Source: Eubacteriales bacterium
GTDB lineage: Bacteria; Bacillota_A; Clostridia; Christensenellales; Aristaeellaceae
Length of the DNA stretch: 7,904 bases
Direction of reading: 5' to 3'
Assembly (NCBI GenBank): GCA_028692205.1
Contig: JAQUXV010000116.1
Location: forward strand, 1 to 7,904
Below are positions 1 to 6,564 of this stretch, one piece after another. The notes under the pieces are model-generated. The model had not been told where the DNA came from, did not search any database, and saw nothing but the letters and a program-made list of their open reading frames with translations. Positions within the stretch are counted from its first letter, which is position 1, and every line of letters begins with the position of its first letter. A program made the translations under genes and the position numbers.

Positions 1-1
1 C

Positions 2-505
2 GCGCTGAAAGGCGTGCTGAAACACTGGCATGAGATGGGAAGGCCGTTTGATATGATGCTTTGGCGGCTGGGGCACTACCATCGGGACGGAGTCGCGTTC
101 CGCGGGATGGAAGCCAGCTTTACCGACACCAGCTTTGACTGCGCAAGCGCAAACTGCTTGCCGTATGTTACGCCGGATGCGGTGCTGGTGCCCTGCGGAA
201 GCTATACGGGCAGCACCGTATCGGCCAACATGCCCAACTTACTGCAAACCCCGCTTTGCGACGCGTGGGATTCGCCTGCGCTGCGCGGGATTTGCGACCT
301 GCGAAAAGGGGCGGTGCGGGCCTATAACGACTCTTGCCGGACATGCGATTACTTCAAAGATTGCGGATCGGGCTGCCGTGTGTCGGCCATGCTTACGCGG
401 GGCGATTCTATGCTGAACGATCCGGTTTGCTGCCGCCTGTACCGGGGCGGTTATATGGCGGATTTTCATGATTATGCCCGTCAACTGGACGGGGAGGTGC
501 GGTGA
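2..505 (+). CDS. Radical SAM/SPASM enzyme, C-terminal part (5' end outside window)
   Basis: The reading frame is open from the left edge, so this is a gene with its start outside the window; a GTG at 14 is internal. About 167 codons are visible and contain only the C-terminal auxiliary-cluster region, with no CxxxCxxC core. The SPASM signature is clear: Cys 47, 52 and 65 (window numbering), then C112-x2-C115-x5-C121-x3-C125-x17-C143, including CGSGCR. SPASM domains bind extra 4Fe-4S clusters and are typical of radical SAM enzymes that modify peptides or proteins. The segment matches the end of the next gene in layout and in detail (MPNL motif, CGxGCR), so the two are paralogues in tandem. It is joined to that gene by a TGATG stop/start overlap. 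The family is secure; the substrate is unknown. Confidence 0.88.
   Translation, partial: ALKGVLKHWHEMGRPFDMMLWRLGHYHRDGVAFRGMEASFTDTSFDCASANCLPYVTPDAVLVPCGSYTGSTVSANMPNLLQTPLCDAWDSPALRGICDLRKGAVRAYNDSCRTCDYFKDCGSGCRVSAMLTRGDSMLNDPVCCRLYRGGYMADFHDYARQLDGEVR
493..497 (+). promoter_or_regulatory. Ribosome binding site GGAGG deciding the start at 505
   Basis: GGAGG lies inside the end of the preceding gene, 7 bases before ATG 505 and only 4 before GTG 502. The spacing favours ATG 505 as the start. That ATG overlaps the upstream stop (TGATG), which suggests translational coupling. Confidence 0.65.
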
Positions 506-1881
506 TGCCGCTTTTCGCACGCGCCGCCGAACGGTATATGCCGCGCTGCTGGGGTGATGCCGCGGGAATGGGGGACAGGCTGCTTTTTCGCGTGCAGGAA
601 CTGCCCGCGGAGGCGAGGCCCGTTTTAATGGGGTTGGATGCCCAATCCGATTTTGAAAGTTACGCTTTCACCAACAGCCAACGGGCGATCCTGCGTGAGT
701 TGATACGGCAGGGCTATGCCGAAGCCTGCGAGCAAGGCGCGCACCTGACGCCGTTCCAACAACCCCGGAAAACCGACGGCCCCTACCTGCGCGAGGTTCA
801 CTGGGCGATCACCGGACATTGCAACCTCAATTGCAGGCATTGTTTTATGGAAGCGCCCGCGGGCAAATATCCCCAACCGGATTGGGCGGCGCTTACGCGG
901 CTGGTTAACCAGTTTGTGCGGGCAAACGCGGCGTTTGTTTCGCTTACGGGCGGCGAACCGCTGCTGCACCCCGATATCCGGCCGCTGGTCGCCCTGCTGA
1001 GCGATAACGGCATCACAATCAATCAAATTGTCACAAACGGAATGCTGTTGGATGCGTCTTTTTCGGCCCTGCTGCGCGAGACGGGGCAAAAACCGGCTTT
1101 CCAAATCAGCTTCGACGGGCTGAATTGTCACGACAGGATGCGCGGTGTTGCCGGGGCGGAGAAAGCCGCGCTGAACGCAATCGAATTGTGTGTGTTCGAG
1201 GGCTTTTTAACGGCGGTCACCTCCATTTTCAGCCGGGAGAATATTGATTCGCTTCTGCCGACGTATGAAAAGCTGAAAACGATCGGCGTTTCCACGTGGA
1301 TGGTCAGCCGGGCGCAAACGGCGGGAATGTGGCACGGCGGTGCTGCGGCGTTGACCACGGAGGAAATGGGAGAAGCTTTCTTGAAATTGCAGCGGTTGTG
1401 GTTGGAGGATGGCAAGCCGATCAACATGCTGCTGGAATCGTTCTACGAAGCGCGGCCCGCGTATGCTCCGCCCCAGCACGAACACGTGTGTTATACACCC
1501 GAAACGCTGGAGTGCGCCGATACGCGGGAACGCATTTTTCTCCTGCCGGATGGGAACCTGCTGCCGTGCCCCGGCTTTACAGGCACGGCTGTCGCAAGCC
1601 GGATGCCTAACCTGCGCGAGCGGGAGCTGACAGAGGTGCTGCAAACGTCGCTGCTGGCCGATTTCTGCCGGGAAGCAAGGTTCGCGCGGCTGGCAAAAAA
1701 CCCGGAATGCGCGTCCTGCGAACACTTTGCCGAGTGCGGCATGGGGTGCCGCGCCTATGCGCTTACCGAGGGCGGCTCGCTTGACGGCCCAGACCCGAAC
1801 GCCTGTACCATGTACCGACAGGGGTGGAGACGGCGCTTTGCGGAAGCGGAGCGCCTGTTTATGGAGGAAAACCCGCAATGA
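505..1881 (+). CDS. Radical SAM/SPASM peptide-maturase-like enzyme
   Basis: The protein has 458 residues from ATG 505 (GTG 502 is the alternative). Residues 1 to about 95 form an N-terminal extension ahead of the core; its helical, winged-helix-like character around residues 25-75 could be a PqqD/RRE-type leader-binding region, but this is a guess. The radical SAM core has C106-x3-C110-x2-C113 (CNLNCRHC), which binds the 4Fe-4S cluster that cleaves S-adenosylmethionine, followed by TGGEP at about 148-152 and a VTNG strand. The C-terminal SPASM domain shows C337-x17-C355 and C402-x2-C405-x5-C411-x3-C415-x18-C434, so it should hold auxiliary Fe-S clusters. Characterised relatives make thioether or C-C links, epimerise or oxidise residues in ribosomal peptides. 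It lies between a paralogue and a YcaO gene, which supports a peptide substrate. The exact reaction cannot be read from sequence. Confidence 0.92.
   Translation: MPLFARAAERYMPRCWGDAAGMGDRLLFRVQELPAEARPVLMGLDAQSDFESYAFTNSQRAILRELIRQGYAEACEQGAHLTPFQQPRKTDGPYLREVHWAITGHCNLNCRHCFMEAPAGKYPQPDWAALTRLVNQFVRANAAFVSLTGGEPLLHPDIRPLVALLSDNGITINQIVTNGMLLDASFSALLRETGQKPAFQISFDGLNCHDRMRGVAGAEKAALNAIELCVFEGFLTAVTSIFSRENIDSLLPTYEKLKTIGVSTWMVSRAQTAGMWHGGAAALTTEEMGEAFLKLQRLWLEDGKPINMLLESFYEARPAYAPPQHEHVCYTPETLECADTRERIFLLPDGNLLPCPGFTGTAVASRMPNLRERELTEVLQTSLLADFCREARFARLAKNPECASCEHFAECGMGCRAYALTEGGSLDGPDPNACTMYRQGWRRRFAEAERLFMEENPQ
1863..1867 (+). promoter_or_regulatory. Ribosome binding site GGAGG for the YcaO gene
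   Basis: GGAGG lies 10 bases before ATG 1878, inside the preceding gene. Together with the ATGA overlap at 1878-1881 it supports the start at 1878 rather than the in-frame ATG at 1824, which would need a 58-base overlap. Confidence 0.6.
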
Positions 1882-3752
1882 GCAACATTCGACGCGATAA
1901 AGCCTATAAAACGCTGCCGCCGTTGGAAACCATCAACCACGCCCGCGAGATTCTTAACCAGTGTGATCTGTTTACGCTGGAACAGCATTACCGTTTTTCA
2001 GCCACAGGCGTGGCCTGCTGCCGCGTATGGCTGGGGGATGAGGATGTTGCGGAGCTGCAGGTGGGCACAAACGGCAAAGGGATGAACGCGCGCTATGCGC
2101 TGGCGAGCGCATACGGTGAGCTGCTGGAACGGCTGCAAAACGGCGCGCTGTTCCCGATGCGCCAGCGCAGATTTGCGATGCAGGAACCGGTTGCGACGAC
2201 CCCAGAACGGTTTCGGCGCACGATGGCGGAGCAGGGTGCCGAGCTGCTGTTTCAGTTTGCGCCGGATGAGCGCTGGCTGACGCCTGCCGAAGCGGCGGAG
2301 GCGTGCGGGGACGTTGTCGCGGAGATGTTTGGCATAGCGGAAAGAGACGTGCCCGAGCTGCTGGCGCGTGTTGTTGAGGGCGAAAAAACGCCCTGCGTAC
2401 CGTTCTATTCCGTTGCCGAAAAGCGAACGCGGCTGCTGCCGATGGAGCTTCTGTGGAGTGTTTGCGGCACCAACGGCATGTGCGCGGGCAACACGCCGCG
2501 CGAAGCACTGATACAGGGTGTTTCCGAAATACTGGAACGATACGCGATTCGGCTGCTGTACGAGGAGAATACACCGCCGCCGATTGTGCCGCCGTCTGTT
2601 TTTGCGGGAACGGAAATCCTGAAACGCCTCGAGGCTATGCGGGAAGCAGGCATGGAATATGAAATTCGGGATTGTGCCATGGGGCGGAATTTGCCGGTAA
2701 TCGGGCTGAGGCTGATCCGACAGGACGGAACGCAGGCGTTTCATCTTGGGGCGGATCCTTCGCCGATCACCGCGCTGGAACGCTGCCTGACGGAGCTGTT
2801 TCAGGGCCGCCCTGAGGACAACGAACGCCGCTACCACGCGGGCGGCATCGGGCGAAAACCGGGCGCTGATGCCGATCATACGCAAAAAGCCCATTATTAC
2901 GGCCATTTTACGGAATCGGTTTCCAGCGGTTTCGGCGCATGGCCGGATTGCGTAAGTGAACCGGGAGAACCGTTCGCCGGTTTTGCACATCCGATTTCCG
3001 AATCGGATGAGGACGATTTTGATTACCTTATGCGGTTGCTGAATGGGCTGGGCCGTCGGCTGTTTGTGCGGGACAACGCAAACCTCGGCTTCCCGGCGTA
3101 TATCGCATTTATTCCGGGTTTGAGCGAAATAGATTTTGTGTTTGACATGCCCCGGATGAACGATCTTCTTTCGTGGTCCGGCCTTGTGCGGGAGCAGCGA
3201 ACATTGCTTGACCTGCCCGATGCGGATGAAGAAGCGTTGAAACGGCTGGCCAACGCGCTGAAAGAGGCGGAGGCAAACTGCCTGACCGACGAATTCCAGC
3301 CTGAAAAATGGTTTCTCGCCCGTGAAAATACCCCGCCGTTTGCCCGCAACCGCCACGCGTTTGCCGCTGTGCTGTACGGATGCGTAGGGCTGTACGCGGA
3401 CGCGGCTGAACAAATGGATGAGTATTTGAACAGCGACGCGTCGCAGGCTGCGCCGCGATTACTGTGCATAGCCATGCGCGAAGGTTGGAAGCTGCGCGAT
3501 CAAGGTGAAATGAAGGAGTCTGTGCTGGCAAAGCTATCGACCCGCTACGGTGCGGAGCTTGCCGAAGCGGCGATAAACTGGCGCTTCCGCCGGGCAGAAT
3601 GGCCGGTGTGCTTTGATTGCGGGCATTGCGGCATTCAAAACACCTGCCGCTTCGAGGTGCTTTGCCGCCGCCAGCGGCGCGTGCAGGAGAGGATGGCGCT
3701 GAACCCGGCCGATCAGGCGGCACTACAGGCGCTGTTCGAAGAAATGTTATGA
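1878..3752 (+). CDS. YcaO-family ATP-dependent enzyme, E. coli YcaO-like subgroup
   Basis: The protein has 624 residues from ATG 1878, which overlaps the previous stop as ATGA. YcaO enzymes use ATP to activate peptide backbone amides, giving azolines, thioamides or amidines; E. coli YcaO itself has been linked to RimO-dependent ribosomal protein methylthiolation. Visible signatures are GTNGKG (63-68), the ATP/Mg site ASAYGELLER (76-85), NGMCAGN (199-205), QGVSEILER (213-221), and ALERCLTELFQGR (299-311), with the expected acidic pairs E81/E84, E217/E220 and E306. TNGKG and NGMxAGN are features I recall from E. coli YcaO rather than from classical azoline-forming YcaO proteins. Residues about 480-570 look helical, TPR-like. 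The tail carries C578, C581, C584, C590 and C596, a possible metal site. No E1-like, ThiF or TfuA partner is seen in the window. The family is secure; the substrate is not. Confidence 0.93.
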   Translation: MSNIRRDKAYKTLPPLETINHAREILNQCDLFTLEQHYRFSATGVACCRVWLGDEDVAELQVGTNGKGMNARYALASAYGELLERLQNGALFPMRQRRFAMQEPVATTPERFRRTMAEQGAELLFQFAPDERWLTPAEAAEACGDVVAEMFGIAERDVPELLARVVEGEKTPCVPFYSVAEKRTRLLPMELLWSVCGTNGMCAGNTPREALIQGVSEILERYAIRLLYEENTPPPIVPPSVFAGTEILKRLEAMREAGMEYEIRDCAMGRNLPVIGLRLIRQDGTQAFHLGADPSPITALERCLTELFQGRPEDNERRYHAGGIGRKPGADADHTQKAHYYGHFTESVSSGFGAWPDCVSEPGEPFAGFAHPISESDEDDFDYLMRLLNGLGRRLFVRDNANLGFPAYIAFIPGLSEIDFVFDMPRMNDLLSWSGLVREQRTLLDLPDADEEALKRLANALKEAEANCLTDEFQPEKWFLARENTPPFARNRHAFAAVLYGCVGLYADAAEQMDEYLNSDASQAAPRLLCIAMREGWKLRDQGEMKESVLAKLSTRYGAELAEAAINWRFRRAEWPVCFDCGHCGIQNTCRFEVLCRRQRRVQERMALNPADQAALQALFEEML

Positions 3753-4624
3753 AAAACGAAGACGCAGAAGTTTTGCGGCTGCTGGGCTATGAACCGGAAA
3801 ACTGCCGCGAAATCGGCCACACGGAGCTGAACCGGCACGCCGTATTCGCCGCTGGTAATGAAATTGTCAAGCTATACGGCGATTGCGACGGGATCGACGC
3901 CGGGGCGCATGCGCGTGCCGAGCAGAAGTATTCGGCGCTGGCGCGCGAACGCGGCGTAAACGCGCCCGTTACCCAGCGCATTGGAAAGGTGGCGGGCCGT
4001 GCCTATACTGTTAGCGAACGGTTGCCCGGCGTGCCGGTTCCCGGCGATGCGAGTATGGAAATCTGGCATCAGATTGGCCGCCTGCTCGGCGCGTTCCATG
4101 CGCCGGTGCCGCTTGGCGGCGGAGCGTGGCTGGCGGAGTGGTTGGCCTATTGCCGCACTTGTGCTGAGACCGCGGTAAAGCAGCCCTGCGAGGAGCGAGA
4201 CAAACGCGCTATTGCCGCGGCTGTGGAGCTGCTGATCGCGCAGGCACAGCCCGAGCGCTTTGCCGTATTACCTATGGGAACCTGCCACGGGGATTTTTCA
4301 ACCCGCAATGTGTTGGTCGAAAACGATCATGTTACAGGCGTGATTGATTTTGAACTGGCGCATGAAGGCAACGTGGAGCTTGAGCTTGCCTGCCTGTGCC
4401 GCGCGGAGTTCGGTGATCAGCCGCAGCGCGCGTCGGCTTTTATGAAGGGCTATCGGGAAGCTGCGTTTCTGTCAAAGGAGTTTAGCTCGCGGCTGCCGCT
4501 GTATCTGACGGGAGAAGCGCTCTTCTCCTGTTCGTGGTCGTTTGAGAAGGTGCCCGATCATTTTCGGGAATCGGTAGACTGGCTGGCGAAGTTTGCCGAC
4601 GGCAATAAGAACATTCAGCTCTAA
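3749..4624 (+). CDS. APH/choline-kinase-fold phosphotransferase
   Basis: The protein has 291 residues from ATG 3749, which overlaps the YcaO stop as ATGA; there is no strong Shine-Dalgarno, so translation probably depends on coupling. It is a small protein-kinase-fold phosphotransferase: N-lobe NEIVKLYG with the likely ATP-binding Lys 41, hinge-region YTVSERLPG (86-94), catalytic loop CHGDFSTRNVLV with H180, D182 and N187, and metal-binding VIDFE with D200. All key residues are present and the length is normal, so it should be active. The family phosphorylates hydroxyl groups on antibiotics, choline, homoserine and, in thioamitide RiPP pathways, has been implicated in Ser/Thr dehydration. Its place directly after YcaO makes a peptide or product-tailoring role possible, but self-resistance or a small-molecule kinase role cannot be excluded. 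No dehydration lyase partner is visible. Confidence 0.88.
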   Translation: MKNEDAEVLRLLGYEPENCREIGHTELNRHAVFAAGNEIVKLYGDCDGIDAGAHARAEQKYSALARERGVNAPVTQRIGKVAGRAYTVSERLPGVPVPGDASMEIWHQIGRLLGAFHAPVPLGGGAWLAEWLAYCRTCAETAVKQPCEERDKRAIAAAVELLIAQAQPERFAVLPMGTCHGDFSTRNVLVENDHVTGVIDFELAHEGNVELELACLCRAEFGDQPQRASAFMKGYREAAFLSKEFSSRLPLYLTGEALFSCSWSFEKVPDHFRESVDWLAKFADGNKNIQL

Positions 4625-4633
4625 ATAGGAGAC

Positions 4634-4761
4634 ATGTCAATTGCGTGGCGGTGGTTATGGTGGATGTATTTTCGAGTGGGAAAAGCCGGGGGAACAGCGC
4701 GGCTGTTGAAATATTTACGAAGGGGATGCGCGGCTGGTTGACCGGCATGATAAGACTTTAG
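4634..4761 (+). pseudogene. PhzF-like gene remnant (N-terminal fragment)
   Basis: In the frame ending at TAG 4759-4761, a stretch around 4657-4707 reads MVDVFSSGKSRGNSAAV. This closely resembles the conserved N-terminus of PhzF-family isomerase-like proteins (VDxF followed by GNPxAV, recalled from the family). Only about 38 codons remain, against a usual length near 260-300, so the gene is truncated. The N-terminus also looks shifted: an AGGAG at 4627-4631 sits just 2 bases before ATG 4634, which is in another frame, and the PhzF frame would have to start at GTG 4645. The remnant begins 10 bases after the kinase stop, as if it had been the operon's next gene. The rest may have been lost with the IS-like event just downstream. 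The match is short, so the call is tentative. Confidence 0.45.
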
Positions 4762-4766
4762 CCCGG

Positions 4767-4834
4767 CGTCTACCGAATGATGTATTATGCCGGTGGCCAC
4801 CGTTTACCGAACGGTGTGTAAAGCAGGTTTACCG
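4767..4834. repeat. Tandem TTTACCG-type repeats, possible IS21-type terminal repeats
   Basis: Two 27-base units, 4767-4793 and 4801-4827, share most positions (CGTyTACCGAA...TGT...GC.GG), with a 34-base period. A third TTTACCG at 4828-4834 follows 25 bases later. Between the units lies the 12-base perfect palindrome CGGTGGCCACCG (4791-4802), and CACCGTT/AACGGTG (4798-4804 and 4810-4816) forms a further inverted repeat. Multiple short repeats with GTGGCCA and TTTACCG cores resemble the ends of IS21-family elements as I recall them. No transposase gene is present in the window, so this would be a relic end. An operator or other protein-binding array is the alternative. Confidence 0.4.
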
Positions 4835-4869
4835 CGACCAATAATAGCCGGAGAAAAGTAGATCAGAAC

Positions 4870-4907
4870 AAAAAGCCATGGAGCAATCAAACGCTCCATG
4901 GCTTTTT
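4870..4907. terminator. Bidirectional rho-independent terminator
   Basis: A perfect 15-base inverted repeat (4870-4884 and 4893-4907) encloses an 8-base loop. The stem reads AAAAAGCCATGGAGC, so both strands have a GC-containing stem ending in a run of five T. It lies between the convergent operons, 37 bases after the minus-strand stop codon and about 110 bases after the last remnant on the plus strand, and should end transcription from both sides. Apart from this, the PhzF remnant and the repeats, I see no gene in 4625-4944. Confidence 0.93.
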
Positions 4908-4944
4908 GTAAATAACGGACGGTTCATTACAGCTGTTTTACCGC

Positions 4945-6564
4945 TCAGGTGCCGGGTGTGAGCGAACGCATTTGCCGATACTTTGCCAAATTATCCTCTA
5001 TGATTTGCTCGGCGGTCCGCCTGCCCGGCTCATAATAACGAATCGGGTCTACGCGCATCGGTAGATGCTCCATTCCGTCGGGGTGCAGAAAGGCCAAAAA
5101 CAACTCCTTTTCCTGCGCCGCCTTCCGATGGTACGCTTCGGGCAGGGTTTCCAGCGCGATACCGTAGCGTTCGGGATATTGGCCGAAACGCGATGCGGGC
5201 AGTACAAAGTATCGGTTGACATTCAGGTGGGATACCAACCCTTCGCCGACCAACGCGGCGACAAAATCGTAGGACTCCTGAAATTCCTGCCAACCCTCTC
5301 CCGGCATTCCGACGATGATTTCCAGCTCTGTTTCAATTCCGGCTTCCCGGCAGAAAAGAAGCCCGTTTTTGACCTGATCAAGATCCAGCTGTTTATCGAT
5401 CATCTTCAGCACTGCCGGGCTTGCGCTGTCCAGCCCGAACACCAGCTTACGGCATCCGGCCTCGTACAGGTGAACGGCGTCCTCGCGGGTCAGGCCGTTG
5501 AAACGGCCGCAATCGCTGAAAAGTATGTGCAGGTCTTCCCGTTTCGCAATAGTGCAGAATTCCCGTGCAAAGCGGGGGGAGAGGTTGAACGCGTTGTTAA
5601 AAAATCGCACATACGGCGTATTATATTTTTCGGTCAGCATCTTCAAATCGCGCACGACGGCTTCCGGCTGCATGCTGCAAAACGGCGTCCAGTCCTCACG
5701 GCTTTGTACGCAAAAGGCGCAGTTGAACACACAGCCGTTGTTGAAGTAGTAGGGCAGCACCAGCGCGCTGCGTTTCAGAAACGGGGGAAGCGATGCGTTG
5801 CGGGTGCTGATTGCCTGTGAACGCGGCATTGAAACGCCGAAAAGCTGGCGCTCCGCCGCGCGCTTTTCCTTTTCGGGGTCGGCCATGCGCCGCAGGGTAA
5901 CCGCATAGGGCGCGAGCGGAAGCCCATCAAAATCGGGACAGATAAAGCTGGGTTTGGAAACTGCGTTGCGCAACGGAACCCCATTTTCCATACGCACCGC
6001 GCCGGGCAGGCTTTCGGCCGGAACGCCCTCCAGAAACGCGGGCAGGCTCTCGTCGCCGGGACCGACAAGCAAGGTAACGCCCAATTCGGTAACCGCTTTG
6101 AGCAGCGTATGGTACATGCCGGAAAACTGCATCAGGTGATCGGCGTTTGCGCCGCCGACCGCGACACGCTTGCCGTAGCGCGAGATGATGCGCGCCGCAA
6201 GCAGCAGCCCGGTGTGCATTTCGAAGATGGAGCAGTTCGCGCCGATGGATACGCCGGCGGCGTCGCAGGTTTCGACGTCGGTGGCGTCCAGCAGTGCATC
6301 CAGCTGCGAGCTCAACGGGCCGTCGCCGCCGTGCCGCAGGCTTTCCAATACGCCGTTCACATCATAAAGAAACAGCCACTTCTCCGAATCACTTTCGCGC
6401 TCCAAAATCGGGCTGAGATCAAACGAGGTAACGCAGTGCCCGGCAGCCCGCAGCGCGCCCTGCAGCACGCCGATCGCGAGGGGCAGCGGACGGGCCTGGA
6501 TAAACCCGCCGCCAAAAAACGCATATTCCTCCGGGGCAAGCAGCAACGTAAGCTTTTTTCCCAT
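4945..6564 (-). CDS. Cobalamin-binding-type radical SAM enzyme
   Basis: The protein has 539 residues from ATG at 6564-6562; the ATG overlaps the upstream stop as TAATG, so it is translationally coupled to the preceding radical SAM gene. Residues 1-180 look like a B12-binding Rossmann domain: LTLLLAP strand, then a G-rich loop with P-L-P-L-A-IGVL, AAGVSIGANC at about 102-111, and VAVGGANADH at 134-143. No DxHxxG motif is seen, which in this class usually means cobalamin is bound without a protein histidine ligand. The core has C278-x3-C282-x2-C285 (NNGCVFNCAFC), then a phosphate/AdoMet-type barrel with FSDCGRFNGL and LVFGLDSAS. The C-terminal about 110 residues are family-typical filler with no named domain. 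Known relatives methylate unactivated carbon or phosphorus, or make ring contractions and cyclisations. Substrate unknown; the operon suggests it follows the SPASM enzyme on the same molecule. Confidence 0.9.
   Translation of the reverse strand: MGKKLTLLLAPEEYAFFGGGFIQARPLPLAIGVLQGALRAAGHCVTSFDLSPILERESDSEKWLFLYDVNGVLESLRHGGDGPLSSQLDALLDATDVETCDAAGVSIGANCSIFEMHTGLLLAARIISRYGKRVAVGGANADHLMQFSGMYHTLLKAVTELGVTLLVGPGDESLPAFLEGVPAESLPGAVRMENGVPLRNAVSKPSFICPDFDGLPLAPYAVTLRRMADPEKEKRAAERQLFGVSMPRSQAISTRNASLPPFLKRSALVLPYYFNNGCVFNCAFCVQSREDWTPFCSMQPEAVVRDLKMLTEKYNTPYVRFFNNAFNLSPRFAREFCTIAKREDLHILFSDCGRFNGLTREDAVHLYEAGCRKLVFGLDSASPAVLKMIDKQLDLDQVKNGLLFCREAGIETELEIIVGMPGEGWQEFQESYDFVAALVGEGLVSHLNVNRYFVLPASRFGQYPERYGIALETLPEAYHRKAAQEKELFLAFLHPDGMEHLPMRVDPIRYYEPGRRTAEQIIEDNLAKYRQMRSLTPGT

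Noticed and set aside
1824..1877. A longer YcaO start at ATG 1824.
   Set aside because: It would overlap the upstream gene by 58 bases; ATG 1878 has a GGAGG upstream and the same ATGA overlap as the next junction.
1998..3413. A long 471-codon minus-strand open frame opposite the YcaO gene.
   Set aside because: It is a GC-rich shadow; its Arg/Gln-rich translation has no recognisable domain, while the plus strand encodes all YcaO motifs.
3617..3748. A longer start for the kinase at 3617.
   Set aside because: The added residues are the shadow of the YcaO C-terminus; ATG 3749 gives the normal kinase N-lobe and the ATGA overlap.
4634..4741. A 35-codon plus-strand frame starting at ATG 4634, Trp-rich and basic (begins MSIAWRWLWWMYFRVG), which looked like a leaderless bacteriocin.
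   Set aside because: The Shine-Dalgarno AGGAG is only 2 bases from the ATG, and another frame of the same bases gives a PhzF-like pattern. The Trp-rich reading is probably a shifted frame of that remnant.
4482..4748. An 88-codon minus-strand frame overlapping the end of the kinase and the intergenic region.
   Set aside because: No Shine-Dalgarno, no recognisable motif, and it runs antisense through the intact kinase C-terminus.
5065..5820. A 251-codon plus-strand open frame opposite the B12-type radical SAM gene.
   Set aside because: The minus strand carries the CxxxCxxC and B12-domain signatures; the plus-strand translation has no family features.
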